Below are positions 36,401-45,200 of a stretch of DNA of 64,000 nt, one piece after another. Within the stretch, counting starts at the first letter, position 1. Every line of letters starts with the position of its first letter. The notes below the pieces were generated by a model that did no database searches, was not told the origin of the DNA, and saw nothing but the letters and a program-made list of their open reading frames with translations. The translations under genes and the position numbers were made by a program. Source of the DNA: an uncultured Hymenobacter sp. (GTDB lineage: Bacteria; Bacteroidota; Bacteroidia; Cytophagales; Hymenobacteraceae); contig CAJYPK010000044.1 of assembly GCA_913776615.1 (NCBI GenBank), positions 101,995 through 165,994 on the forward strand, in the 5' to 3' direction.

Positions 36401-37209
36401 CGATCTAACGCCCCCTGGTGCGCGCCCCCGCTGGCATCGGCTACCACGCTACCGCTGCCTTCGTCAAAACGCCAGTAATTGACCAAGTTGGTGGAAGCGG
36501 CCGCTATGGGTTTGGTTCGGTAATTCAGTAGTTCGCTCGTGCGGTCGGTACGCCAAATGCGTAGTTCGTCTACCTGCCCCTGATAATAGCCGTACACTCC
36601 TCCGCCCAGCCCCAGGGAAGGGTGCACGTACTGCTTCGTGCTTTGCAAACCAGTCTGCACCAGCGCGCCGTTCACGTATAAGAAAGGCTGCCGATTGCGA
36701 TAGACCACGGCAATGTGCGTCCAGCCGGTCAGCGTGTTCGCCCATACTAGTAGCGGTGGCATGTAACCGGCGGCGTGCTCGTACACACTTATGCCGTTGG
36801 TGCCCACCGAAATACCCATACCCGCGTGGTCGGCCCCAAACTTATCATCCCCGTTAATGGGGAAGATGAGGTAGCGCTGCTTAAATACCCCTTCGGTCCC
36901 TGCGGTTTGTGGGTTGTCTATTTCGTGCGTCGCCGTTGGGTTCACCCACGCCTCTACCGTGAAGGTATTGGCTACGGTTGCTAGCACATCGGGGCTCGTG
37001 ACTACGTCATCAATGCCATCGAAGCTGAGGGCCGCCCCGGCCTGCCGCGTCATGGCTCGTAGTGAAACAGGACGATTAGGCGCAGTCGTCACTATCTGCG
37101 TGGGAGCCGACGTGAGCGCAGGACACGCTTGGGCCCACCCTGTCACCGGCTTACCAACCAGCGACAATAGGAGAATACGCAAAAACCAATAACCGTAGCG
37201 GTGGGGCAT
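30493..37209 (-). CDS. Giant Rhs-family polymorphic toxin with LamG and tandem CBM-like domains
   Basis: 2238 residues. Sec signal (ends GWAQA); a LamG/concanavalin-like domain (about 55-225; FTVEAWVNP, WTHIAVVYRNRQPFLYVNG, GQVDELRIWRTD); an Ig/PKD-like segment (about 295-350); a DUF6443-like start of the Rhs region (NWTLEKSFDGEGNTVAESKQ); two tandem 121-residue CBM6/35-like domains (DNA 33938-34297 and 33575-33935); YD repeats (YDELGRV, YTYDAAQRL, YDDRGFR); and the Rhs-associated core ending with LRLYNSRVGRWMSYDPYGQF and NNPVSQVDPDGG. The last about 240 residues (DNA 30493-31215) are a different, less GC-rich domain with no catalytic family I recognise, the usual place for a variable toxin tip. 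The downstream lipoprotein gene overlaps its stop by 4 bp. Confidence 0.85.
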   Translation of the reverse strand: MPHRYGYWFLRILLLSLVGKPVTGWAQACPALTSAPTQIVTTAPNRPVSLRAMTRQAGAALSFDGIDDVVTSPDVLATVANTFTVEAWVNPTATHEIDNPQTAGTEGVFKQRYLIFPINGDDKFGADHAGMGISVGTNGISVYEHAAGYMPPLLVWANTLTGWTHIAVVYRNRQPFLYVNGALVQTGLQSTKQYVHPSLGLGGGVYGYYQGQVDELRIWRTDRTSELLNYRTKPIAAASTNLVNYWRFDEGSGSVVADASGGAHQGALDRGYYTSTGDLKNPNPPSTPTGPQWLGVSPVPLADAVTYRWTPAVGLDQATGASVNASPAATTVYTVTATDACGQQAIARVTVTATGLPPDNPDANLNRNWTLEKSFDGEGNTVAESKQFTDGLGRPTQAQARNAATKQVFAAQTIYNTGGQAVLQTLAAPTNNQSFNYKPDFVTAAGTPYGPTNFEDGKANAPDAVDATTPGTLGYYYSLSNTTEPLTPATSYPYSLTESYDGPMGGTRRAAGPGDAFRMGSGREGKGRDFLVRREFDDYLRLRPQFVQGSPVGSLEYQATKSVSVNADGRESIVVSSKDGQALISCLSGPQYTGVDVAGYISSEATNAFDSKAPAYQDVHIPAAGPQDVKFTMDASYTAGGRVLVRNLLTDDTTSYPIRAASPGVEPERHITLDPGFYRFTSVTGTQRSFYRARYGDFSYTYYDDADRVIATVAPNSLAPVSVKNADFERFYGTYPTARPESWQTEGDASVLYTDPYGGAHSGTYHGTHYSSTSSPFYALTYQKLTNLANGRYTLRAWVKGTANATTSRMIARNFGGPLRSAPIPFTPNGQFGDWTLLEIPDIVVANGQCDVGFESNAGNVYYFIYFDDVELVRQPDSSPAFVTRNTYDTSGRLLATESNDEGRSEYVYAKDGRIRFSQSALQRPAGRFSYSNYDEVGRVVESGEYTPVTAPAAGTPLAEQRVATWFQSTSYSSDDAETNATKVTGCCIAYLNTVGNYAQFTVRVPMAGAYTLRYRYAAGQPGQQMTLVVNGTALNRVQFPQTDNGVWGTYQVREVMAVLQPGANTIRLECRAGDAAGVNISSLQVAQQASALYSADDAETNATKVTGCCIAYLSNPGDYAQFTVSAATAGTYTLRYRYAAGQAGKQMTFVVNGTALSQVQFPQTDNGMWGTYQPQELTAALQAGANTIRLELRSGDTGGINVGSLEVEKKGEAPGSLASLLEERVPANSINPASCAQRNQVWYDLAFDGTLRKPDGTPDTDHQDSQLNGRTQEFTVGAVAKTKNDNVTTWYSYDELGRVTWVVQDIIGVGVKTLDYKYDFSGNVLEVAYQKGQPDSFYHYYTYDAAQRLTAVNTSPDGTTRTLQAEYSYYLHGPLKRVQVAGDLQGIDYVYTLQGALKSINHTASALEPGHDAPQTNGVYKDLFALTLEYFSGDYRSGAIDATAPALPGASGTSRYDGTIQGAAWRTGASSDIQRMAYTYDAKSQLQNSTYSNWKLTGSMHQLNAALNTAFQEGGMSYDANGNILSLRRTNQTGAVTDDFAYTYKANTNQLKEVHTGSATGATVLDYDYDELGQMTRQRDEQGQRYFTYDVTGKTTGVYTDANHTQPVVTFAYDDRGFRVSKTTYVAGAATQITTYVRDVAGNILTVYNQPAPAAAVQRAEVPLYGASRLGSLTHLDDGTAAGLDDYRYELNDHLGDARVVFHRPTTEVTVETMELAGVPAKAAFLNDDLYRVPVSGAPSGDYVARLTDSQPLGQELKKVLNVSKGDTITFSALAQWKPNATAGGSSATPYVLAGAAAGLNPLSQRGAEGSATAYTTTSPNWLSLLAAGMGFTLGGGNQSTSLGNTSLTGWIKYRVLDDSGTEIASGRDHLLGTGQWEYLQTGVRVAQNGTIEVMAGTTGTGEAVYFDNLRVEQIGGLIVQEQHQYAFGAPLPGLSYVVGTKRYRYGYQGQYAEHDEETGFESFELRLYNSRVGRWMSYDPYGQFSSPYVGMGNNPVSQVDPDGGLSLGGPKAFVKGMARFKTGELIGAAARTGMKAGLRISAQVGSSISRTMVSVRESNFATTAKMGFQWASGSGPESRTFNNDKMANAFRDAWKVNEAREHWYQEVSEGRKSITDGLSNFRGSPGIGDMGGMLNRDWQYRLGGSFGPIGLKRAGFDAAEQFVGSFTPNITSDGEYLTFTLNQTTSFKSLAYGWGPNWSRNSFRPMGDMRQTYIFKEKINKARTHRMPFKWHSLIQ
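33575..34297 (-). repeat. Tandem duplicated CBM-like domains within the Rhs gene
   Basis: Two consecutive units of about 363 bp encode near-identical domains. Both contain DDAETNATKVTGCCIAYL, AQFTV, YTLRYRYAAGQ, VQFPQTDNG and WGTYQ. The start of each unit is also close at DNA level (33880-33935 against 34245-34298), so the duplication is recent or kept alike by conversion. Confidence 0.85.
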
Positions 37210-37642
37210 AAGCAGTTTATGCTAGGAGAATATAATTCGATAGTAGGCAGCTACCGTACCCAAACCAGGTTTTAAGTACGGCAGTAAAGCACTGAGCAAT
37301 ACCTTTCGCCAATCCTTACTTATTATTTAATTTGTCTGATTAGGTTGAATAAAATCAGATGTTCAAACCTCAACAAAGGTACAGGTTAAATTCGCCGATA
37401 AACAGTGATTTATTACTTCTTTTTTAATTAAAAAAATTAAAAGTATTTTAATTATTACATAACAACTATATTAACACCAGTCATTCAGTCGGTTGAACCC
37501 AAGCCTTCTTAGGGTGCTGCAGGTAGCAACGGCCCGGTGGGAACAAAAGAATTATCCAGCCTCGTAAATTTCTTTCCGCAAAAGGAAACAATGTACCTAC
37601 ATTAATTGTCTTCCTTCTGACACCTCTACTCTGTCGTTCCTC
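37210..37642. other. AT-rich divergent promoter region
   Basis: 433 bp between the Rhs gene (minus) and the first pirin (plus), with no supported gene. It is markedly AT-rich (for example 37410-37470). A minus-strand -7 box at 37374-37381 is listed separately; no clear plus-strand box was found. Confidence 0.6.
37374..37381 (-). promoter_or_regulatory. Candidate -7 box for the Rhs toxin gene
   Basis: On the minus strand it reads TACCTTTG, a perfect TAnnTTTG match, giving a leader of about 160 bases before the ATG at 37209. Confidence 0.45.
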
Positions 37643-38359
37643 ATGGCACAATCCGTTCTGCACCCCGCCGCCACCCGGGGCCACGCCAACCACGGCTGGC
37701 TCAACTCTTACCACACCTTTAGCTTCGCTGGCTACAGCGACCCCAGCCGCGTGCACTTCGGGGCGCTACGCGTGCTCAACGACGACACCGTGGCCGGGGG
37801 CATGGGCTTCGGCCGGCACCCGCACGACAACATGGAAATCATCAGCATCCCGCTCTCGGGCGACCTGGAGCACCAGGATTCGCTGGGCAACAAGGCCGTG
37901 ATTCGCCAGAACGACGTGCAGGTGATGAGCGCCGGCACCGGGGTGGCCCACAGCGAGAAAAACCACAGCCACCACGAGCCCGTCAAGTTTCTGCAAATCT
38001 GGGTGTTTCCTAACAAGCGCGGCGTGGCGCCGCGCTATGCCCAGCAAACCTTCGCCCCCGCCGAGCGCCACAACCGCCTGCTGCAAGTAGTATCGCCCAA
38101 CGCCACCGAGGGCAACGTGTGGATTCACCAGGATGCATGGTTTCACCTCGGCAACCTCGACCAAGGCTTCGCCACTGAATACCAGCTCAAAAAACCCGGC
38201 AACGGCGTGTATGCCTTCGTGCTGGAGGGCGACGTCACCATCAATGGGCAGGCCCTGCACCGCCGCGACGGCTTCGGCCTCTGGGAGGTGGCTAAGCTTG
38301 ACATCAAGGCCGACAGCCAGGCCGATCTGCTGCTGATGGAAGTGCCGATGCAGTTTTAG
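37643..38359 (+). CDS. Pirin-family protein
   Basis: 238 residues, two cupin domains. The N-terminal domain has the metal-binding pattern of pirins: GFGRHPHDNMEI (two His) and VAHSEKN (His and Glu), with the family block SAGTGVAHSE and FLQIWVFP. Some pirins, such as YhhW of E. coli, act as quercetin 2,3-dioxygenases; others are transcription cofactors, so the role here is not certain. A second, diverged pirin follows at 38524, separated by a palindromic element. Confidence 0.93.
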   Translation: MAQSVLHPAATRGHANHGWLNSYHTFSFAGYSDPSRVHFGALRVLNDDTVAGGMGFGRHPHDNMEIISIPLSGDLEHQDSLGNKAVIRQNDVQVMSAGTGVAHSEKNHSHHEPVKFLQIWVFPNKRGVAPRYAQQTFAPAERHNRLLQVVSPNATEGNVWIHQDAWFHLGNLDQGFATEYQLKKPGNGVYAFVLEGDVTINGQALHRRDGFGLWEVAKLDIKADSQADLLLMEVPMQF

Positions 38360-38378
38360 AAATTAAGAACAACTAACC

Positions 38379-38466
38379 GTCATGCTGAGCTTGCCGAAGC
38401 ATCTTGCTCGCTTCATCCGGGCCGTTCGCCGAAGCGGACAAGATGCTTCGGCAAGCCCAGCATGAC
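38379..38466. repeat. 88-bp inverted repeat, family B
   Basis: Arms GTCATGCTGAGCTTGCCGAA ... TTCGGCAAGCCCAGCATGAC, continuing through GCATCTTG / CAAGATGC. Members of the same family lie at 53512-53590 and 63783-63867, with a variant at 5506-5603. Confidence 0.85.
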
Positions 38467-38485
38467 GGACGTTTTGGCTCAAACA

Positions 38486-38493
38486 TACTTTTG
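38486..38493 (+). promoter_or_regulatory. -7 box for the second pirin gene
   Basis: TACTTTTG is a perfect TAnnTTTG match, 30 bp before the ATG at 38524. The second pirin therefore probably has its own promoter. Confidence 0.6.
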
Positions 38494-38523
38494 GTTTACT
38501 CTGCATTCACTAATTACCTACCC

Positions 38524-39234
38524 ATGAAAACCCGCCTCACCCGCGCCAACGAGCGTGGCCTCAGAGACATTGGCTGGCTGCAAAGCAATTTCTCGCTCAG
38601 CTTCGGCCCGTATGCCGACCCCGAGCGCAGCGGCTTCGGGCTGCTGCGGGTGTTCAACGACGACTTTGTGCAACCGGGCGGCGGCTTCGGCATTCACGGC
38701 CACGCCAATATGGAGATTATCTCCGTGATGCTGGCTGGCAGCATGAACCACAAGGACACGCTGGGCTACACCGAGGTGGTCCACCAGGACTGGGTGCAGA
38801 TTATGAGCGCCGGCAGCGGCCTGCGCCACGAAGAGCACAATGTGGGTGAGGACACGGTCAACTTCCTGCAAATCTGGATTGAGCCCAAGCTCCAGAACAT
38901 CGGCCCGCGCTACCAGCGCCGCTCCTTCCCCGAGGCCCGGCGGCCGAACCAGCTCACCACCATCGTCAGCAACGAGGAAGGCCAGGCGCACTGCTGGATC
39001 AACCAGAACGCCAAGCTTTCGCTGGGCTACTACACCGAAAATCAGACGGTTGACTATCACTTCAAGCCGCTTAATAAGCTGCTGTTTCTGTTCGTCATCA
39101 GCGGCAGCGTGACGGTAGCGGGCCAGCCGGTGGCCGAGCGCGAGAGCCTGGGCATCTGGGATACCGACCACATCAGCATCGACTGCGTGGCCGGCACGCG
39201 CTTTTTATTGATTGAGGCGCCGATAAACCACTAG
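38524..39234 (+). CDS. Pirin-family protein (second paralogue)
   Basis: 236 residues. The ATG at 38524 is chosen because the upstream part of the open frame reads through a palindromic element and the start suits the -7 box at 38486-38493. It has GFGIHGHANMEI and SGLRHEEHN, the His/His/His/Glu metal site of pirins, and NFLQIWIEP. It differs clearly from the first pirin, so this is an old duplication or two separate subfamilies. Likely an iron-binding bicupin; the substrate is unknown. Confidence 0.92.
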   Translation: MKTRLTRANERGLRDIGWLQSNFSLSFGPYADPERSGFGLLRVFNDDFVQPGGGFGIHGHANMEIISVMLAGSMNHKDTLGYTEVVHQDWVQIMSAGSGLRHEEHNVGEDTVNFLQIWIEPKLQNIGPRYQRRSFPEARRPNQLTTIVSNEEGQAHCWINQNAKLSLGYYTENQTVDYHFKPLNKLLFLFVISGSVTVAGQPVAERESLGIWDTDHISIDCVAGTRFLLIEAPINH

Positions 39235-39315
39235 GCGTTTGGGTTTTAGCGAGAAGTGGGCGGCCGGCGGCAGGAACAGTAAGTAATTGCTCACTGTTGA
39301 GTGCCGGCCGCCCCT

Positions 39316-39323
39316 TACTTTTA
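39316..39323 (+). promoter_or_regulatory. Near-consensus -7 box for the exonuclease gene
   Basis: TACTTTTA differs from TAnnTTTG at the last base only. The predicted transcript start (about 39329) falls on the GTG at 39328, suggesting a leaderless mRNA. Confidence 0.4.
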
Positions 39324-39327
39324 CGCC

Positions 39328-40005
39328 GTGCCCGAGTACTTGCTTTTCATCGATACCGAGACGTCGGGCCTGCCCGCCGACTGGCGCCGGCCCTACGCCG
39401 AGCCGGGCGCGTGGCCGCACGTGGCCCAGGTGGCGTGGCTGGTGTACACCGCCGCCGGCGAGCTGGTCAAGACCGAAAACCACTACATCCGGCCCAGCGA
39501 CTACGATATCAGCCCGGCCTCCATGCAGGTGCACGGCCTCACGCTGGCCTACCTGCACGAGCACGGCGAGGCCCGCCTGCCCGTGATGCAGCGCCTGCAC
39601 CGCGACTTGCTGCACTACCAGCCCCTGGTAGTGGGCCACTTCATCGAGCTCGACTACCACATGGTGGGCGTGAGCTTTCACCGCTCGGGGCTGAGCAATG
39701 CCCTGCTGGGGCTACCGACCTTCTGCACCATGCGGCTCACCGAGCGCTTTTTGCAGCCCATGCGCCAGCAGTACCTGCGCCTGGCCGACTTGTACCAGCG
39801 GCAGTTTGGCCAGCCCATGCTCCGGCAGCACGACGCCCTGGCCGACGCCGAGGCCACGGCCCAGTGCTTTTTCGAGCTGCGCCGCACCGGCGACATCGAC
39901 GCCGCCGCCCTGGCCAGCCAGCGCCCCCTGCAACCCCCACCCACCCACGCCGCGCTGGCCGCCGCCCGCCGCCCCTTCTGGAAAAACTGGCTAGGGATCA
40001 TTTAA
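39328..40005 (+). CDS. DnaQ-like 3'-5' exonuclease
   Basis: 225 residues from GTG 39328; a GTG at 39301 is also possible. The fold starts directly at YLLFIDTETSGLP, which carries the ExoI Asp/Glu pair. ExoII lies in GHFIELDYHMVG and ExoIII is HDALADAEATA with the His and Asp of DEDDh nucleases. It should remove nucleotides from 3' ends in DNA or RNA. It precedes a cNMP/CBS/DUF294 protein, a pairing seen in many bacteria where the two genes are co-inherited. The stop codon lies in an inverted repeat shared with the next gene's start. Confidence 0.88.
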   Translation: MPEYLLFIDTETSGLPADWRRPYAEPGAWPHVAQVAWLVYTAAGELVKTENHYIRPSDYDISPASMQVHGLTLAYLHEHGEARLPVMQRLHRDLLHYQPLVVGHFIELDYHMVGVSFHRSGLSNALLGLPTFCTMRLTERFLQPMRQQYLRLADLYQRQFGQPMLRQHDALADAEATAQCFFELRRTGDIDAAALASQRPLQPPPTHAALAAARRPFWKNWLGII

Positions 40006-40194
40006 CAGGTAGCAACTACCATTTAACAGCCTGTTTGTTAGCGTTGACAGGTTGCTGAGTGCCGACCAGCTAGCAGTGGGTAGCTCGTAGCCACTTGCTT
40101 TCCGCATCGAGGAATCGCTACTAGCAGGTAAACTATCCCCGCGCCTGCCTAGTATTGCGTCCTGCACCTGTTAATTGATACCTGTTAAATGGTA
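40000..40194. repeat. Inverted repeats linking the exonuclease stop to the DUF294 start
   Basis: CATTTAACAGGT (40000-40011) and TACCATTTAACAG (40017-40029) are direct relatives. Both are complementary to the 3' arm ACCTGTTAAATGGTA at 40180-40194. The first arm contains the exonuclease stop and the last contains the ATG of the next gene (40189). The stem would hide the start codon in the mRNA. Confidence 0.6.
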
Positions 40195-42096
40195 AATGAA
40201 GTAGCCTTCCTCCGCACCGTTGCGCCCTTCGATCTGCTACCGCCCGAGGTGCTGGAGCAGGTGGCAACGCTGCTGCAAGAAGTGACGCATCCGCGCGAGG
40301 CCGTGATTTACCGGCAGGGGGAAACCAAGCTGCGCGGCGTGGATTTGATTATTGAGGGTGGCTACGATACGTTTTTCTTCGACGGCCAGCAGGCGCGGCA
40401 CCTGCCCGAGTTTTACGGGCCGGGCACCTGCTACGGCGGCGTGTCGGTGCTGCTCAACAAAAAGCGCTCGCTCCGCACGGTGCAGGCGCGGGCCGGCACC
40501 CGGGTGTACTTTCTGCACCGCAACGACTTCCGCAGCCTGTGCCTGGGCTACGACGCGTTCTTTCAGCATTTTACCGACCGCTACGGGCGGCTGATGCTCA
40601 ACGACGAGTACGCCCAGCTGGTGCATCCCGGGCCGCAGGCTCCACAAAACTTCATCGCCGCCGACGAGCTGTACTCGCGCCGCATGGCTACCGTGGAGCT
40701 GCGCCCCGTGCTGGCCTGCCCCGGCCCCACGCCCACCCACGAAGTGGCGCGCCTCATGGCCAAGGCCCGCAGCAGCTGCTACTTCGTGCTGGGCGAGGAT
40801 GAGAAAATAATGGGCTACGTGACGGATATTACTCTGCGCGACAAGGTAGTAGCCAACCTGGCCGACGCCCGGCTGCCCATCAGCACGTACGTCGATTCGC
40901 CCACCCGGGCGGTCAGCAGCGAGGCCTTCGTGTATGAGGCGCTGCTGCTGATGTTCCGCACCAAGACGCGCTACCTGCTGGTGGAAGACCCCGAGGGGGA
41001 ATATTTGGGCTTCATCAGCCGCAACAAGCTGCTGGCCGAGCAGGCGCAGTCGCCGTTCCTGTTCATCCAGGGCGTGAAGCAGGCGGTATCCATCCGCGAG
41101 CTGCGGCGCAACTGGCAGAAGGTGCCCGACATCGTGTTTCAGCTGCTCGACCGGGGTGTGAAGCCTGAAATCGTGAACCAGGTCATTACGACCGTGGCCG
41201 ATACCATCGCGCTGAAAGTCATCGAGGACGTGATTCGCGAGCTGGGACCGCCGCCCGCTAAGTTCGTGTTCATCGTGCTGGGCTCGGAGGGGCGGCAGGA
41301 GCAAACCCTGCTCACCGACCAGGACAACGCCATCATCTACGAAGACAAGGCGAATGAGCAGCGCGAGCTGGTGCGCGACTATTTCCTGCGCTTCGCCACC
41401 GAGGTGAGCGACCGGCTCAACGGCATCGGCTTCAGCTTTTGCGACGGCGGCTTCATGGCCAAAAATCCGAAGTGGACGCACTCGCTCTCGCACTGGAAGC
41501 GCAACTACCGCGAGTGGCTGCACGAGTCGAACCCCGAGAACGTGATGCGCTTCGCGGCGTTTTTCGACATCCGCTTTCTGTACGGCGAGGCGGATATTCT
41601 CGACGAGCTGCGCGACTTTCTGGACGCCGAGCTGCAACAGCCGCTCGACCGCTTTTTGCACTACATGGCCACCAACGCCTTGCAGTACGAGCCGCCGCTC
41701 ACGTTTTTCAACAACATCCGCACCTTCGCGGTGGGCGACCAGCAGGTGGTCAACCTCAAGAAAATCATGTCGCCCATCGTGGACGCGGTGCGGGTGTTCG
41801 CCCTCAAAAACCGCGTCTTCGCCACCAACACCGGCCAGCGGCTAACCGCCCTGCACCAGCTCGGCGTCTTTAGCGAAAAAGAGTACCAGGAGCTGCTGCA
41901 ATCGTACTACTACCTCATGGGCGTGCGCCTCAAAAAGCAAGCCGCCCAGATGATGCACGACAAGCTGCCGCCCGACAACTACCTCGACCCCAAAACGCTG
42001 ACCAAGGTAGAGCGCGTGACGCTGAAGGAGATTTTCAAGGTAATCTCCGACTTGCAGCTGAAAATCAAGGTGAATTTCGCCAAGATGCTGGGGTAG
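40189..42096 (+). CDS. cNMP-binding / CBS / DUF294 nucleotidyltransferase-like protein
   Basis: 635 residues. Domains: a cyclic-nucleotide-binding-like domain (1-135); a CBS pair (about 165-285; MGYVTDITLRDKVV, LGFISRNKLLAEQ); a DUF294 nucleotidyltransferase-like domain (about 330-450) with FIVLGSEGRQEQTLLTDQDN, matching the GSxxRxEQ...TDQDNA signature; and a C-terminal substrate-binding-like helical domain (about 480-620). Such proteins resemble GlnD uridylyltransferases and likely sense nucleotides, but no reaction is established. It is encoded after the exonuclease in the same direction, and its start lies in an inverted repeat. Confidence 0.92.
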   Translation: MVNEVAFLRTVAPFDLLPPEVLEQVATLLQEVTHPREAVIYRQGETKLRGVDLIIEGGYDTFFFDGQQARHLPEFYGPGTCYGGVSVLLNKKRSLRTVQARAGTRVYFLHRNDFRSLCLGYDAFFQHFTDRYGRLMLNDEYAQLVHPGPQAPQNFIAADELYSRRMATVELRPVLACPGPTPTHEVARLMAKARSSCYFVLGEDEKIMGYVTDITLRDKVVANLADARLPISTYVDSPTRAVSSEAFVYEALLLMFRTKTRYLLVEDPEGEYLGFISRNKLLAEQAQSPFLFIQGVKQAVSIRELRRNWQKVPDIVFQLLDRGVKPEIVNQVITTVADTIALKVIEDVIRELGPPPAKFVFIVLGSEGRQEQTLLTDQDNAIIYEDKANEQRELVRDYFLRFATEVSDRLNGIGFSFCDGGFMAKNPKWTHSLSHWKRNYREWLHESNPENVMRFAAFFDIRFLYGEADILDELRDFLDAELQQPLDRFLHYMATNALQYEPPLTFFNNIRTFAVGDQQVVNLKKIMSPIVDAVRVFALKNRVFATNTGQRLTALHQLGVFSEKEYQELLQSYYYLMGVRLKKQAAQMMHDKLPPDNYLDPKTLTKVERVTLKEIFKVISDLQLKIKVNFAKMLG

Positions 42097-42209
42097 AGCT
42101 TGGTGGGGGCAACGGCGAGGTACTATCTTCCCCCCGGTATAGCCTCGTTGAAGAAGAATGCAGCTTACTCATTCAGGCTAAAATTCTTACGCCCACCTCC
42201 CCACCCCCT

Positions 42210-45200
42210 ATGCACAAATTTTTACTGCGGTTTTTCCTGCTGGCCGGCGGCCTGCTTGGGCTACGTGTGGGCCACGGCCAGGGCATCAAATGGGGGGCCG
42301 GGCCGGCCAACTACGCCTTTAGCGGCAGCAGCGCGGGCTACCAGGTGGTAGCCGACGCGGCCGGTAATACCTACCTGGCCGGTACGGGCGGGGCCAGCGT
42401 GGCCTTTGGCGACTTGTTGCCGGCGGCCCAGCGCGGTACCGGCGGCCTGTTTGTGCTCAAGCGCGACCCCAGCGGCAAGCCGCTGTGGGTGTTGCGGGGC
42501 AGTGCCAGCGCCTCACCGCAGCAATTGCTGCTGGGGCTCGACGGGGCCGGCCAGCCGGTGCTGGCCGGGTCGTTTGCGGGCCGGGCGACTTTCGGGAACA
42601 CCTCGCTTACCAGCGCGGGCGGCACCGACGGCTTCGTGGCCCGGCTGTCGGCCGACGGCACCTGGCTGGGGGCGGTGCGGGCCGGCGGGCCGCTGGCCGA
42701 CCGCTTCACCGGGCTGGCGGTGCAGGCCGACGGCACGGCCTACGTGACGGGCAGCTTTCTGCAAACGGCCAGCTTTGGCGAGCTACCAACCCTGGCCGCC
42801 GCCAGCGGCGCGCGCAGTACCAACTTGCTGGTGGCGCGGCTCGGGGCGACGAACACCTGGGAGTGGGCCGTGGGCCCCGACAATTCAAATGCCTCGGCGG
42901 GCCAGGGTATCGCCCTGGATAATCAGGGCCGGGTGAGCGTAACGGGCTATTTTCTGGATAGCCTGACGCTGGCCGGCCAGCCACAATTGCGCGCCCGGTC
43001 CGATACCCGGGGCGTGGCCACCGGGCGCGACCTCTTCGTAGCCCAGCTCGATGCGGCCACCGGTGCCTGGCAGTGGGCTACCCGCGCCGGGGGCATTGGC
43101 CTCGACGCGGGCACCGCCCTGGCGGTGGATGGCAGCGGCCAGCTTTACCTGGGCGGTTATTTTACGGGCAGCATCGACTTTGGCGACAGCCTGGCGCTGC
43201 CCGTGCTGACCTCCCGGGGCGGCGTCGACCTGGTACTCGCCCGGCTTAGCCCCACCGGCACCTGGCAATGGGCCACGCCGGCGGGCGGCACTGGTGGCGG
43301 GTCCATTACGCTGCCGAACTCGGGCACTCCGAGCTCGGTAACGGAGCAGATTCTCGCGCTGGTCGTCGATCCGGCGGGTACCCGCGTTACGGTGGGCGGC
43401 ATTCTCGCTTCCGGCTCCAAGCTCTTCGGCCCCGACCCGGCCGCGGTGCAGCTGCCGGCGACCGGGGCGCGCGCCTTCGTGGCCCAGGCCACCGGGGCCA
43501 CGGGCACCTGGCTCAATGCCCAGGCACTTACTAACAGTTTTAATTTACAGATTATCTGGGGACTGGCCCTAGCCCCGGGCGGGGGCGTGCACGTGGCGGG
43601 CCAGTACATCGACGCCCTGGCCTACGGTACCGAGCAGGAAGCGGCGGCTTACCCCGATACTCCCCTATTCGACAGTATTGGCGCGGCCGGCAGCATTTTC
43701 ACGGCCGTGGTGGCGGCCCAGCTGCTCCCCGATACCGGCACCTGGGTGCAGCCGCTACGCATCGATAACGGCGGCAACCTGGTAGTGCGGGCCACCACCC
43801 ACGATGCGGCCGGCAACACCTACGTTACGGGGGCTTTTGATGGCAACGTGGTACTCGATACCCCGGTGCCCACGCGACTCGTGAGCACGGGTGCCCTTGA
43901 TGCCTTCGTGGGCAAGCTCGACCCAGCCGGCCGCTGGCTGTGGGCCGTGCCGGGTATCAGCGCCGGTACCCAGATTGAGAGCGGCACGGGCATCGCCGTG
44001 GACGAAGCCGGCCGCGTTACGGTAACGGGGCAGTTTCGCAATGCGCGCTTCGGCTTTGGCTCGTTGTCGGCCCCGGGCGCGCCGGGGGCCAGCGCCGGCC
44101 TCCTGACGGTTTTAGCGGGCCTGCCCAGCAGCGATACCTTCGTGGCCCAGCTCGACGCGGCCACCGGGGCTCCGCGCTGGGTAACGAGCTTGGTGGGAGC
44201 CAGCCAGGACGACAATCAGGCGTTTGCGCTCTGGCGCGACCCGGCGACCGACGACCTGGTCGTGGCCGGCACGTTTTCAGGCACCCTGGCCACCAGCAGC
44301 GGGGGCACGCTTACGGTCACCGCCACCGGGCAATACGATGGCTTTCTGGCGCGCATCGGTGCCAATGGGCAGTGGCAATGGCTACGGCGAGCCGGCGGCA
44401 CGGGTATCGGGGATGGCCAGCGGTACAACAATCTGCTTTTCACTTCGGTGCAGCAGGATGCCAGTGGGGCCTACGTAGTGGCCGGCTTAGTCCAGGGCGC
44501 GGCGCAGCTGGGCAGTATCCAACTGTCGGGCTGCCCGAGAGTAAACCTCTATTCGTCTTTCGTAGCGCGCCTCGATGCGCAAGCCGCCACCTGGCAATGG
44601 CAGTACTGCGACCTCAATCCCAGCCAGTATAAGGAGCTGGGCAATGGGGGGTATTTACACGCGGTGGCCGTCGATAGAGCAGGCAATATTTACTTCCCTG
44701 CACCACTAAACACGGGTAGCAATGGGTATCTGCTGCAACAGCTCAGCTCGGCGGGTACGTTACGGCAATCCATTACCGTGCCCAATGCCCAAGTGCAGCC
44801 CGCCTACATGCTGACCTCCGACCCGGCGGGGGGCGTGGTAGTGGCGGGCAGCTACGCGGCCCCGGCCACCTTCGGCAGCACCACGCTGCCGGGCAGCGGG
44901 AATTTCGTAGCCCGTCTCGACGCCAGCGGTGCCTGGAGCTGGGCGGGCCAGCTAAATGCCATGCCGCTGGGAGCCTTGCGCGTGGTCGACGCCGGCGGCA
45001 CCATGACAGCCGTGGGCACCTACAAGACTGTTTCGCGCCCGAGCACGCAGCCCTTCGCGGTGGCGCGCGTGCTGCCGCCGCCCAGCATCGGCAGCTTCGC
45101 GGCGGGCAGCGGCAATTCGGGCGACCGCGTGGTGCTCACCGGCCGGGGCTTTACCGATGCCGATGCCGTGGCTTTCAATGGGGTAAACGCGCCGGGCTTC

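Noticed and set aside
38404..38523. Upstream extension of the second pirin frame
   Set aside because: It is a translation of the family B palindrome and lies before the -7 box.
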